Assembly (NCBI GenBank): GCA_001464615.1
Contig: LNFI01000028.1
Location: 62,001 to 126,000, forward strand
DNA length: 64,000 bases
Reading direction: 5' to 3'
Origin: Sphingomonadales bacterium Ga0077557
GTDB lineage: Bacteria > Pseudomonadota > Alphaproteobacteria > Sphingomonadales > Sphingomonadaceae
Below the pieces are notes generated by a model, which saw only the letters and a program-made list of their open reading frames with translations, was not told the DNA's origin and did no database searches. This document shows positions 17,415 through 25,692 of the stretch, piece after piece. Each line of letters opens with the position of its first letter. Position 1 is the first letter of the stretch. The translations under genes and the position numbers were made by a program.

Positions 17415-17565
17415 GGCGCTCACCTCGCTTCAGTTCGTTCACGATCAGCCGCAGTTCGCGTTCAATCTCGCTGCGTTCTTCGAAGTAGCGTTCGTGATCG
17501 CGCCAATCAGGCCGCAGCCGTGAGACGCGGTGTGTGATGGCAGCGAGGCGGGTAGCTGGCGTCAT
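17407..17565 (-). CDS. Small coupled protein, 52 aa
   Basis: A 52-residue ORF starting MTPATRLAAITHRVSRLR. It has an arginine-rich amphipathic helix and a charged segment ERSEIERELRLIVNELKR that should form a coiled coil. Its ATG overlaps the ATPase stop as ATGA and its stop overlaps the HNH start by 8 bp. Without it the operon would have an unusual 150-bp gap. Function unknown; a small dimeric DNA-binding or terminase partner is possible. Confidence 0.6.
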   Translation of the reverse strand: MTPATRLAAITHRVSRLRPDWRDHERYFEERSEIERELRLIVNELKRGERHG

Positions 17566-18845
17566 AAGCTGCCCTCCCAATCACGGTAGTCAGCATCAAA
17601 CAAAGTCGCGGACGACAAGTCCGCGTCCGCTTGTCCTTTATACGTAGTATAAAGGGGGGTGAGTGCGTGCAGGTTGGTGCAGCTTTCATGCGGGTTTGCG
17701 GGCTGGTCGGTGCGGCTTGGTGCAAGGCTTGGTGCAAGGGTTGGTGCAAGGGTTGGTGCAAATCCCAAGCCCGTTACCCATGCCCGATTGTCGCGCTGAT
17801 ACACCCTCTGCCCGTTGATGATTTTGCCTTGGTGAAGCAGCCTCTGCATGGCAGCTTCAAGGCTCTTTTCTCCGATCCCCTTACTGCTAGGCATTAATGC
17901 GAATAGCCGTGGCGCGTAATTGGTTGCCGACTTGCTCGGAGATGTTGCCCGCTTTTCCTCGGTCGCCTTGGTGAGGCATTGTACGAAGCAATCGTCCGCC
18001 CGGTTCTCTCGCGCCAGCGCCTCGATTTCGGCATGAACATTGGCGGGCAGGTCACTATCGCGCACAAAGGCCCATTGGTGCCATCGGAAGGCGATCACGT
18101 CGCCAGTGCGGGCATAGTTGGCCTTGGCGCGGGATAGCTCGCGCATATCGGGATCGACAGTATCCCCATCATCATCGCGCGGCTGTTCGAGGAATAGCCG
18201 CGATCGAACCTGGTTCTCCCAAGCCGTCGATCCGGAAAAGCTATCGCCAGCTTTGTTCGGATGGCCGATCAGCAGCACGGCACCATTGATCCGCATCGCT
18301 AATCGGTTGAGCAACGCCACGAAAGCCGCGACGTCATGCCGGATATTCTCGTTGCCTGCGAACAGGTGGGCCACATTATCGAGCACCACAAAACGCGAGC
18401 TGGTTTCCTTCGCCGCCGCCTCGATCGCTTCGAATAGGGCGGTTGGTCGTACCGTGCCATCATCGCCAATTCGGCAAAGCTCATTGTTCGGCTCACCTGC
18501 CCTGGACAACAGGTGAAGCCTGCCTGAAAGCAAGGCGACCGGCGCGCGCATCATTCCGTTGATCGCCTTCTGGCGACGGTGCAGCTCGTCGCCATCGTCC
18601 TCGCACGTGATGTAAATCGCGTTGCGCTGGTCGATCGGCACGCCAAGGAAGTTGCGACCAAGAGCAAGGCATGTCGCGAGTTGTTGCGACAACAGCGACT
18701 TGCCGGTGCTGCCCGCGCCCGTCAGATAGGTAGCTTGCCGATCGGGAATCCAATCCGCCAGCGCCCATTGCCGATCAGGCGGCTCCATATCGGCCCACAC
18801 ACCGGGGTCGATCATCGCCAGATCGATTGCGGCCGTACTGTTCAC
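17562..18845 (-). CDS. RecA-like AAA ATPase / RepA-type replication protein
   Basis: 427 residues from a GTG that overlaps the upstream stop (GTGA). The ATPase core has Walker A GAGSTGKS (about 43-50), followed by IYITCEDDGDELHRR, and Walker B in FVVLDNVAHLF. LIGHPNKAGDSFSGS is typical of hexameric RepA/DnaB-type helicases (AAA_25). A winged-helix-like region follows, then tandem LAPT/LAPS repeats near residues 375-390. It probably replicates the excised element. The coding sequence for its tail carries direct repeats and palindromes that may be the origin. Confidence 0.85.
   Translation of the reverse strand: MNSTAAIDLAMIDPGVWADMEPPDRQWALADWIPDRQATYLTGAGSTGKSLLSQQLATCLALGRNFLGVPIDQRNAIYITCEDDGDELHRRQKAINGMMRAPVALLSGRLHLLSRAGEPNNELCRIGDDGTVRPTALFEAIEAAAKETSSRFVVLDNVAHLFAGNENIRHDVAAFVALLNRLAMRINGAVLLIGHPNKAGDSFSGSTAWENQVRSRLFLEQPRDDDGDTVDPDMRELSRAKANYARTGDVIAFRWHQWAFVRDSDLPANVHAEIEALARENRADDCFVQCLTKATEEKRATSPSKSATNYAPRLFALMPSSKGIGEKSLEAAMQRLLHQGKIINGQRVYQRDNRAWVTGLGFAPTLAPTLAPSLAPSRTDQPANPHESCTNLHALTPLYTTYKGQADADLSSATLFDADYRDWEGSL
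17614..17762. repeat. Direct repeats and palindromes, candidate replication origin of the satellite
   Basis: Four tandem 12-bp units (GCTTGGTGCAAG twice, then GGTTGGTGCAAG and GGTTGGTGCAAA) run from 17715 to 17762, with degenerate copies at 17672-17683 and 17705-17716. To the left, CCTTTATAC-GTA-GTATAAAGG is a perfect 21-bp AT-rich palindrome at 17635-17655, and GACAAG/CTTGTC arms lie at 17614-17635. All are inside the 3' coding end of the replication ATPase gene. Iterons beside a replication gene are a usual origin layout. The repeat could instead be only a protein repeat (LAPT units). Confidence 0.45.
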
Positions 18846-19165
18846 TCGACCGACTCGCCAAGGCTCTTTAGGGCTGCGGCGCATTGCAGCAACCGCGCGC
18901 AGAGGTCCGCAGCATCCTTCAATTTATCAGCCGGGGCAGATCGATAGCAAAAGGAGGCCGCAACCGTGTTGGTTATGCGAGCAAGCCACAATGCCTCCTC
19001 AGTGTGGCGATGGCTATTACTGAGCGCAGCCGCTGCCAAATCGCGCGCGGTCAACAGACGCCGCCGATATGCAAGGATAGGTTCGGGTTCGGTGTAGGGT
19101 ACGTGCACGCGGATTGCTGCATCGTGGCGCGCTGAATAAGTGGAAGGCTGGGCAACGATCGTCAT
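18842..19165 (-). CDS. Satellite protein of unknown function, 107 aa
   Basis: 107 residues from MTIVAQPSTYSARHD. The ATG has GAGGG upstream and overlaps a small upstream ORF's stop as ATGA. The body is helical (RRLLTARDLAAAALSNSHRHTEEA by composition; later KLKDAADLCARLLQCAAAL). Its stop overlaps the GTG start of the replication ATPase. No family was recognised. As an early, promoter-proximal gene it may be a replication partner or regulator. Confidence 0.65.
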   Translation of the reverse strand: MTIVAQPSTYSARHDAAIRVHVPYTEPEPILAYRRRLLTARDLAAAALSNSHRHTEEALWLARITNTVAASFCYRSAPADKLKDAADLCARLLQCAAALKSLGESVE

Positions 19166-19293
19166 TGCGATGCCCTCAAGCCATTGGTATTGGTGCCGTG
19201 CCAATTCGCTCCCGCGTTTAGGTGTGCGCTCGATCCGGTTGCCGCCAGATCGGGCGCTTTTCTTTTGTCCGGCGGTTCGGAAAGGGTAGCCAT
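19162..19293 (-). CDS. Possible small leader ORF, 43 aa
   Basis: MATLSEPPDKRKAPDLAATG opens a 43-residue frame with AAGG 5 bp upstream. Its stop overlaps the next gene's ATG as ATGA, the same coupling used through the rest of this operon, which is the only support. Composition is low in hydrophobic residues and no domain is visible. It would be the first gene of the leftward transcript. A longer reading frame runs across the att site and is not credible. Confidence 0.35.
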   Translation of the reverse strand: MATLSEPPDKRKAPDLAATGSSAHLNAGANWHGTNTNGLRASQ

Positions 19294-19377
19294 AGGCACC
19301 TTGCCAGCCACGGAAAACCGTAGGGACAAAGTACCTGTTAGCCTTTCTAAGTATTTGATTTCATTTATTTGGGCTAT

Positions 19378-19394
19378 TCCAGCCCTGTCCACCA
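19378..19394. repeat. attR core (17-bp direct repeat)
   Basis: TCCAGCCCTGTCCACCA matches the tRNA-Tyr 3' end at 9187-9203 exactly, with no tRNA body to its left. It marks the right end of the integrated element. The stretch 19294-19377 inside it is AT-rich and has no gene. It probably holds the promoter of the leftward operon, but no clear -35/-10 pair was found. Confidence 0.92.
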
Positions 19395-19482
19395 ACACCC
19401 AATCCTTCCGCATCCGGTGATGATCAAGCATCACTGGGTTTTGCAGCTTGGCCATGGGGAGGTTTTTGCTGGCTCCGTTACC

Positions 19483-19599
19483 TTAGTCGACGATCGTCTT
19501 GTCGCTGGCGGGGTCACTATGGAATTCGTGCCACACGCCGTTCAGCACCGCGACACCGACGGCTAGGCCAAGGCCCAATATCCAGGTGAAATACCACAT
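19483..19599 (-). CDS. cydX: Cytochrome bd oxidase small subunit CydX
   Basis: A 38-residue membrane protein beginning MWYFTWILGLGLAVGVAV, followed by a short polar tail. The MWYFTWILG start and single transmembrane helix are diagnostic of CydX/YbgT, which stabilises the haem site of cytochrome bd. It lies 22 bp after cydB on the same strand, the usual position. It is too short for most gene callers. The satellite's attR lies about 90 bp downstream. Confidence 0.9.
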   Translation of the reverse strand: MWYFTWILGLGLAVGVAVLNGVWHEFHSDPASDKTIVD

Positions 19600-19621
19600 C
19601 AGATCAATCCTTTCGCGGCAA

Positions 19622-20770
19622 TCAATAATAATCGGGGTTGAACCGGACCTGTTCGGTCGTGATGCGACCGAACATCACGCGATAGGCCCAGGCGGTATAG
19701 GCCAGCACCAAAGGCAAGAAGATGATCGTGACGATCAGCATCAAGAACAGCGTCGGCTGGCTTGATGAGGCATTCCAGGCGGTCAGGCTTGATGCCGGGT
19801 CGATCGAGCTAGGCAGGATGAAGGGAAACATCGACAGGCCAACGGTGGCGATGATGCCGATATTGGCCAATGATGAGCCGGCAAATACCAGCAGATCGCG
19901 CCGTACGGTAATTCCCAGCATGGCGATCAGTGGCCCGATCAGCCCCAGCACTGGTGCTGCCATCATCCAGGGATGCGCGGTGAAATTATCGAGCCAGGCC
20001 CCGGGCGCGGCAACGGCCTTGATCAGATGCGGGTTGGACGGGCCGGCCGGATCGATCAGCCCTTCCAGGCGGAAGCCCAGGCTGCCCCAGGCGACAAAGG
20101 CACCGCCGCCCAGGAACAATAGGATCGCGATCGGTGCAGCGATCCGGCCATAAAGTCGGGCGCGGTTCAGCACTGGGCCGGGTTCAAGTTTCAAGCTCAG
20201 CCAGCCAGCGCCGTGCAGCACCAACATCGCCACTGACAGCAGACCGGTCAGCAGGCTGAAGGGCGTGAACAAGCCAAGCAGGCCGCCTTCATAAAAGGAG
20301 CGTAAATCGCTATCGAGCCGAAACGGTGCCCCGAGCAGCACATTGCCGACAGCAACGCCGAACACCAGGGCGGGCACAAAGCCGCCGATGAACAATGCCC
20401 AATCCCAGCGGCTTCGCCATTTCGGATCATGATGTTTGGAGCGATATTTGAAGCCCACCGGCCGCAGGATCAGCGCGGCCAGCACCAGGAACATCGCAAG
20501 GTAAAAGCCTGAAAAGCTGACGGCATAGACCAGCGGCCAGGCGGCAAAAATCGCGCCGCCGCCCAGAATGAACCACACTTGGTTGCCCTCCCAGGTCGCG
20601 CCGATGGTGTTGATGACCAGTCGCCGCTCTTCATCGCTGCGCGCGACAAAGGGGAGCAAGGCGGCAGCGCCAAGATCGAAACCGTCGGTAAGCGCAAAGC
20701 CGATCAGCAACACGCCCATCAACGCCCACCAGATGATCCGCAGCGTTTCATAATCCAGCGGCACAGCCAT
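19622..20770 (-). CDS. cydB: Cytochrome bd ubiquinol oxidase subunit II
   Basis: A 382-residue membrane protein with about eight hydrophobic segments. The N-terminal MAVPLDYETLRIIWWALMGV and the DGFDLGAAALLPFV motif are CydB signatures, as is WEGNQVWFILGGGAIFAAWP. With CydA it forms the quinol-oxidising, oxygen-reducing terminal oxidase of the inner membrane. It follows cydA by 18 bp. Confidence 0.96.
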   Translation of the reverse strand: MAVPLDYETLRIIWWALMGVLLIGFALTDGFDLGAAALLPFVARSDEERRLVINTIGATWEGNQVWFILGGGAIFAAWPLVYAVSFSGFYLAMFLVLAALILRPVGFKYRSKHHDPKWRSRWDWALFIGGFVPALVFGVAVGNVLLGAPFRLDSDLRSFYEGGLLGLFTPFSLLTGLLSVAMLVLHGAGWLSLKLEPGPVLNRARLYGRIAAPIAILLFLGGGAFVAWGSLGFRLEGLIDPAGPSNPHLIKAVAAPGAWLDNFTAHPWMMAAPVLGLIGPLIAMLGITVRRDLLVFAGSSLANIGIIATVGLSMFPFILPSSIDPASSLTAWNASSSQPTLFLMLIVTIIFLPLVLAYTAWAYRVMFGRITTEQVRFNPDYY

Positions 20771-20788
20771 TTTGGGTCTCCCGGTCGA

Positions 20789-22378
20789 TTATTCAGCAGG
20801 AACGGCAAAAGCCGGGCTTGGTTCTGGGGCAGGCGGCACGGCATCATGGCGTGGTTGCCACGGCGTATAGGTTTCCGGGCCCTTCTTGATCATCGCCACC
20901 ATCAGCCGCACCTCTATCACGGCTAGCGTCCCATAAAGCAGGGTGAAGCCGATAATCGTCGTCCAAATCGCCGAAATGCTCAGGCTCGATGCGCCCAGGA
21001 AAGTCGGCAGGACCCCATCGACTGCCCAAGGCTGGCGACCGATTTCCGCGACCAGCCAGCCAATCTCCGCCGCCAGCCAGGGCAGCGGGATGATCAACAC
21101 GGCCGCGCGCAAAAACCATTTGCGATCGAAGCGGCGGGTGTTCGCGAAATAGAGCGCCACCCCGAAAAAGGCGATGAAGAAAAAGCCCAGACCGGCCATG
21201 GCCCGGAACAGCCAGAATAAGGCGGGCACGTTGGGCACGGTCGACCACGCCGCCTTGTCGATCGTCGCGGCATCTGCCGTGCGCGGATCGGCGACATAGC
21301 GTTTCAGCAGCAAGGCATAGCCAAGATCGTGCTTGCTGCGTTCAAACGCCGCGCGCGCGCTGATGTCCTTGGGATTGGCCTTTAGCCGTTCCAGCGCATC
21401 ATAAGCGGGCAAGCCGTTGACGATGTGATCGCGCGCATCAGCGACGAGCGGATAAATGCCCTCGACAACGCCGGTCAGGCTGCGCGTGCCGATCAAGCCC
21501 AGCACATAGGGGATCTTGACCTGATACAGCGTCTCGCGGCCCTGGTTAGAGGGCATGCCGAACACCGTAATCCCGGCGGGTGCCGGTTCGGTGTGCCATT
21601 CGGCTTCGATCGACGCGAGCTTCATCTTCTGGTTGTCGGTCAGCGCATAGCCGCTTTCATCGCCCAGCACTACGACCGACAAGGCGGACGCTAGGCCGAA
21701 AGCGGCGGCGACCGCGAAGCTGCGCTTGGCAAGCTCAAGATGGCGACCTTTGAGCAGATAATAGGCCGAAACGCCAAGCACGAACACCGATGCCGTCACA
21801 TAGCCAGCGCTCACCGTATGGACGAACTTGGCCTGGGCGACGGGATTGAACAACATCGCGCTGAAATCGGTGACTTCCATGCGCATCGTCATTGGGTTGA
21901 AGACCGAACCGACTGGATTTTGCATCCAGCCATTGGCGATCAATATCCACAACGCCGACAAATTGGAGCCCAGCGCGACCATGAAGGTGGTGGCGAGGTG
22001 CTGGCGCTTGCTCAGCCGGTCCCACCCAAAAAACATCAACCCGACAAAGGTCGCTTCAAGGAAGAAGGCCATCAGCCCCTCGATCGCGAGCGGCGCGCCG
22101 AAAATGTCGCCGACATAATGCGAAAAATAAGACCAATTGGTGCCGAATTCGAATTCCATCGTCAGCCCGGTGGCGACGCCGAGCACGAAATTAATGCCGA
22201 ACAATTTCGCCCAGAACCGCGTCACATCGCGCCAGATTGGGCGATCGGTCATCACATAAACGGTTTCCATGATGACCAGAATGAACGACAGGCCCAGCGT
22301 CAACGGCACGAACAGGAAATGATACATGGCGGTCAGCGCAAACTGGAGCCTCGACAGTTCGACGACAGCCATGTCCAT
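20789..22378 (-). CDS. cydA: Cytochrome bd ubiquinol oxidase subunit I
   Basis: 529 residues from MDMAVVELSRLQFALTAMY. This start has GAGGA 7 bp upstream; earlier in-frame starts lack one. The haem b595 ligand His lies in TAMYHFLF. The GRQPWAVDGVLPT motif and the quinol-loop segment GLIGTRSLTGVVEGI are present, and the length fits the long Q-loop subfamily. It gives high-affinity respiration at low oxygen. It heads cydA-cydB-cydX and is divergent from cydDC. Confidence 0.96.
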   Translation of the reverse strand: MDMAVVELSRLQFALTAMYHFLFVPLTLGLSFILVIMETVYVMTDRPIWRDVTRFWAKLFGINFVLGVATGLTMEFEFGTNWSYFSHYVGDIFGAPLAIEGLMAFFLEATFVGLMFFGWDRLSKRQHLATTFMVALGSNLSALWILIANGWMQNPVGSVFNPMTMRMEVTDFSAMLFNPVAQAKFVHTVSAGYVTASVFVLGVSAYYLLKGRHLELAKRSFAVAAAFGLASALSVVVLGDESGYALTDNQKMKLASIEAEWHTEPAPAGITVFGMPSNQGRETLYQVKIPYVLGLIGTRSLTGVVEGIYPLVADARDHIVNGLPAYDALERLKANPKDISARAAFERSKHDLGYALLLKRYVADPRTADAATIDKAAWSTVPNVPALFWLFRAMAGLGFFFIAFFGVALYFANTRRFDRKWFLRAAVLIIPLPWLAAEIGWLVAEIGRQPWAVDGVLPTFLGASSLSISAIWTTIIGFTLLYGTLAVIEVRLMVAMIKKGPETYTPWQPRHDAVPPAPEPSPAFAVPAE

Positions 22379-22488
22379 TGGATATTCCTCGATGCGATTC
22401 GCCAATGTGCGCCTGTTAGCGCGAAACACGCTTTAGCGCGACAAAGGCAATTGCCCTCTCATGGCTATTAATTCCTCACCACCGCATC

Positions 22489-24024
22489 ATGCGTAAACAG
22501 AAACTTGCTGGCTGGGCTTGGCTGATCGATGTCGCCGGGGCAGCGCTGTTTGCCTGGGGCATCGCAGCGGCAATCAGCGTGCTAGCGGGCGGCGGTGCGC
22601 TGCCGATAGCGGCGCCAGTCGCCATGGTTATGGGGGGGCTGATCCGCGCGGCATCGGTGATGCTGGTGCACAGATTGGCGATCGCGGGGGCGCAACGCAC
22701 AGCGGCGGGCGTGCGGCAGGCGATGGTCGCCCGGCTGCTCTCCGCCCCTTTGCCGGTCGCGCCGCTGATTGGCCAGGCGGCTGTGCTGGCGATCGATCAT
22801 CCCCAGACAATCGAAAATTATGAAGCCCGCTTCGTGCCTGCCCGGCTGGCGGCGAGCGCCGCACCAATGCTTGTCCTGGTAACCATTGCCTTTGCCAGCC
22901 TGGTCGCCGCCGGGATCCTGTTTGCCACGCTGATTCCCTTTGCCCTTGGCATGATCCTGACCGGCTCGCTGGCACGCGGCGCGTCTGAGCGGCAGCTGGC
23001 GGCGCTTGGCCAGTTGTCTGGGCTATTCGTCGATCGCGTCCGCACCCTGCCGATCATTCGCCATTTCGGCGCCGAGGAGCGAATCGCCCGTCAGGTTGAG
23101 GCGGCGACGCGCGATGTCGCCGATCGCACAATCACCGTGCTGCGCGCAGCCTTTCTCTCCAGCGCGACCATGGAGTTTTTCGCCGCGCTGTCGGTTGCCC
23201 TAGTCGCGGTTTATTGCGGGTTTAGCCTGCTTGGGCTGCTGCCCTTTCCCGCCCCCGAGGCGCTAACGCTGCGCGAAGCCTTTTTCGCACTCGCCATGGC
23301 CCCCGAATTCTATCTGCCGATGCGCCGGATGGCGGCGGCCTATCATGAAAAGCAGCTTGGCGAAGCGGCGATGGCTGAACTCCGCCCAATCCTCGACACT
23401 GCAATCGCCCCGCCGCCACAGGCGCGTTATGCCGGCGTCGCGGCGCAAGGCTTGACGATTGACTGGCCAGGGCGACGGATCGGCCCCGTCAATCTGTCGA
23501 TCGGCGCCACCGGCATGATCGCCATTACTGGGCCCACGGGCAGCGGCAAGACCAGCATGCTCGCCGCCATTGCCGGGCACATCATCCCCAGCAGCGGATC
23601 GGTAACCGCCATCGCGCCCGGCGACATCGCCTGGGCGGCGCAGCGCCCGCTGATCCTGCCCGGCAGCTTGCGCGACACGCTGGCGCTGGCCCGGCCCGGC
23701 GTGGATGACGCGGCGATTATCGCGGTTGCGGAACGTGTCGGGCTGATGCCGTTGATCACTGGCCGGGCGGAGGGGCTGGACCTTTCGCTTGATCATCGCG
23801 GATCGGGCCTGTCGGGCGGTGAGCGCCGCCGGATCGGGCTTGCCCGCGCTTTGCTCTCCGGCCGGCCGCTGCTGCTTTGCGATGAGCCGACTGCCGATCT
23901 TGATGCCGAAAGTGCCGAGGCCATTATCGCGCTGCTCCACGATATTGCCCGCCATCAGGCCGTCATCGTCGCCACCCATGATGGGCGGCTGATCGACCGC
24001 GCCGATGCAGCGGTGCAGCTATGA
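22489..24024 (+). CDS. cydD: Thiol reductant ABC exporter subunit CydD
   Basis: A 511-residue half-transporter: six N-terminal membrane helices (residues 1 to about 290), then an ABC domain with Walker A GPTGSGKTS, signature LSGGERRRIGLARAL and Walker B LLLCDEPTADLDA. CydDC exports cysteine and glutathione and is required to assemble cytochrome bd; the divergent cydAB genes support this assignment. The stop overlaps the cydC start by 4 bp. It is somewhat shorter than the E. coli protein. Confidence 0.9.
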   Translation: MRKQKLAGWAWLIDVAGAALFAWGIAAAISVLAGGGALPIAAPVAMVMGGLIRAASVMLVHRLAIAGAQRTAAGVRQAMVARLLSAPLPVAPLIGQAAVLAIDHPQTIENYEARFVPARLAASAAPMLVLVTIAFASLVAAGILFATLIPFALGMILTGSLARGASERQLAALGQLSGLFVDRVRTLPIIRHFGAEERIARQVEAATRDVADRTITVLRAAFLSSATMEFFAALSVALVAVYCGFSLLGLLPFPAPEALTLREAFFALAMAPEFYLPMRRMAAAYHEKQLGEAAMAELRPILDTAIAPPPQARYAGVAAQGLTIDWPGRRIGPVNLSIGATGMIAITGPTGSGKTSMLAAIAGHIIPSSGSVTAIAPGDIAWAAQRPLILPGSLRDTLALARPGVDDAAIIAVAERVGLMPLITGRAEGLDLSLDHRGSGLSGGERRRIGLARALLSGRPLLLCDEPTADLDAESAEAIIALLHDIARHQAVIVATHDGRLIDRADAAVQL

Positions 24025-25610
24025 GCCAGCCAAAGCCACCCGCCGATTTGGGGCTGGGCGAACGCGGCACGCTGCGCTGGGCGTTGATCTGCGCGGTGCT
24101 GGCCGGGGTCTCGTCGATCCTGTTGCTGGCGCTGTCGGGCTGGTTCCTGACCGCCGCCGCCTTGGCCGGGGCAGCGGGGGGCGGGGCGGTGCTGGCGTTT
24201 AATTATCTGCTGCCCAGCGCGGCGATCCGGGCGCTGGCGATCATCCGGACCGGCAGCCGTTATGGTGAGCGCCTGCTGGCGCACCGAGCAGCGTTGCTCG
24301 GCATGGCAAAGCTGCGCGCTGATCTGTTCGGCAAGCTGGCCGTGCAGGACAGTCGCCTGGCCGATGACCTTTCCGGCGGCGATGCCAGCGCGCGATTGAT
24401 CGGCGACATCGCCGCGCTTGAAGATCTGGTCGTCCGACGTCCAACCCGGCCAGCGAGCCTGATCGCCGCCACTTTTGCGGTGGGCCTGACGCTGTTCGCT
24501 GGTTGGGCAGCGGCGCTGGCGCTCGTGGCGATGCTGGCGGCACTGCCGCTGCTGCTCGCGCTTGCTGCCAAGCGATTGACCGCGTCCCCGGCGCATGACG
24601 CCGCCGATGCGCTGGGCGAGTTGCGGACCCGCTTCGTCGATCTCGCCGCCGCCCGGCCGGAGATTATCGCTTATGGCCTTGGTGATCGGGTGACCGCCGA
24701 TCTCGATTTTCCCGCCGCGCGGCTCGATTCAGCCCGGGCAAAGCTGTTTCGCGGGGAGGGAGCAATTGCGGCGCTGATGCTGGCCTATGGCGCGCTGAGC
24801 GCCGCGCTGGTGCTGGCGCTTGCTCGCGGCCCGGCTGCCGAGATCGCGCTGGCCTTGCTCGCCGCGACGGCATCGGTTGAGGCGATGGCTGCCTTTGCCC
24901 GCACCGCGCTGCGCCAGGCGAGCGTTGATGAATCGCTGGCCCGGCTGGCGGTATTGACTGGCCTGCCCAGCCAACTGGCCCCATCGCCGACGCTTACGCT
25001 AACCCCTGCGACAATCACGCTCGGTGCGTATGACCTGGCACCGGGATCGCGCGTTGCCATCACCGGCATTTCTGGATCGGGGAAGACGCGACTGGTTGAG
25101 GCGCTGGCCGGGCTGCGGCCGGCGATCCACGTGATCGCCCTGGACGGGGTACCGATCGCTGACTGCCCGGCCGATCGGCTGCGCGGGCAGCTGGCGCTGT
25201 CGCCGCAGGACGCCACATTGATTGCTGGCACGATTGCCGACAATCTCCGCCTCGCCCGTCCGCGCGTGACCGCTGACGACATGCACGCCGCGCTCATCAC
25301 CGTCTGCCTCGCCGATCGTATCGCGGCGATGCCGGACGGCCTTGAGACGCAGATTGGTGAGGATGGCGGTACGCTGTCGGGGGGCGAGCGCAAGCGGTTG
25401 TCGCTTGCCCGCGCGCTGCTCGCCGGGCGGCCCTGGCTGATCCTGGACGAGCCAAGCGAGGGGCTGGATGCGGGGACTGAGGCCGATCTCATCGCCCGGC
25501 TCGATCAATGGCTCACCACCAGCGGCACTGGGCTGATCCTGGTGTCGCATCGTCCTGCACCGCTCGCGCTGGCGGATCGCCGCGTCGATATTACCAAGAT
25601 CGTCGCCTGA
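24021..25610 (+). CDS. cydC: Thiol reductant ABC exporter subunit CydC
   Basis: A 529-residue half-transporter and partner of CydD. The membrane domain starts WALICAVLAGVSSILLLALSG. The ABC domain has Walker A GISGSGKTR, a Q-loop in LALSPQDATL, signature LSGGERKRLSLARALL and Walker B LILDEPSEGLD. The heterodimer sits in the inner membrane. The ATGA overlap with cydD indicates coupled translation. Confidence 0.9.
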   Translation: MSQPKPPADLGLGERGTLRWALICAVLAGVSSILLLALSGWFLTAAALAGAAGGGAVLAFNYLLPSAAIRALAIIRTGSRYGERLLAHRAALLGMAKLRADLFGKLAVQDSRLADDLSGGDASARLIGDIAALEDLVVRRPTRPASLIAATFAVGLTLFAGWAAALALVAMLAALPLLLALAAKRLTASPAHDAADALGELRTRFVDLAAARPEIIAYGLGDRVTADLDFPAARLDSARAKLFRGEGAIAALMLAYGALSAALVLALARGPAAEIALALLAATASVEAMAAFARTALRQASVDESLARLAVLTGLPSQLAPSPTLTLTPATITLGAYDLAPGSRVAITGISGSGKTRLVEALAGLRPAIHVIALDGVPIADCPADRLRGQLALSPQDATLIAGTIADNLRLARPRVTADDMHAALITVCLADRIAAMPDGLETQIGEDGGTLSGGERKRLSLARALLAGRPWLILDEPSEGLDAGTEADLIARLDQWLTTSGTGLILVSHRPAPLALADRRVDITKIVA

Positions 25611-25692
25611 TACCGCACCCTGTGGACATGCCTACCAAAAGGGTGAAAGCGACAGGCCAGCAGACCCCGACCCACATTCAAGGAGCGCCCGC

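Larger units (their letters stand above)
9187..19394. mobile_element. Integrated capsid-encoding phage satellite (cf-PICI-like), about 10.2 kb
   Basis: The element is bounded by 17-bp direct repeats and integrated in the 3' end of tRNA-Tyr. Nearly all its genes lie on the minus strand: small leader ORFs, RecA-like ATPase, 52-aa ORF, HNH nuclease, large terminase, two unknown proteins, major capsid, prohead protease, portal, head-tail connector, a 59-aa ORF, and the integrase last. One small gene (15096-15389) lies on the plus strand. No tail, tape measure, lysis or CI-type gene was found. Size, tRNA site, replication gene and a head-plus-packaging module without tail fit capsid-forming phage-inducible islands. 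A trimmed prophage remnant is the alternative, but intact, tightly overlapping genes argue against decay. Confidence 0.8.

Noticed and set aside
17507..17761. 84-aa frame with repeated HQPLHQ on the minus strand
   Set aside because: It is the same 12-bp repeat read out of frame with the replication ATPase, has no coupling to neighbours, and overlaps the better supported 52-aa gene.
17672..17762. CRISPR-like array from the 12-bp repeats
   Set aside because: The units are contiguous without spacers, too short, and lie within a coding sequence with no cas genes nearby.
9187..19394. Gene transfer agent cluster
   Set aside because: Alphaproteobacterial GTAs carry tail and baseplate genes, have no integrase and no att repeats. 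Here there is an integrase, att repeats and no tail genes.
19162..19455. 97-aa minus-strand frame crossing the right att site
   Set aside because: It would exist only in the integrated state and reads through the tRNA-derived core. Only its 43-codon 3' part has a ribosome-binding site and a coupled stop.
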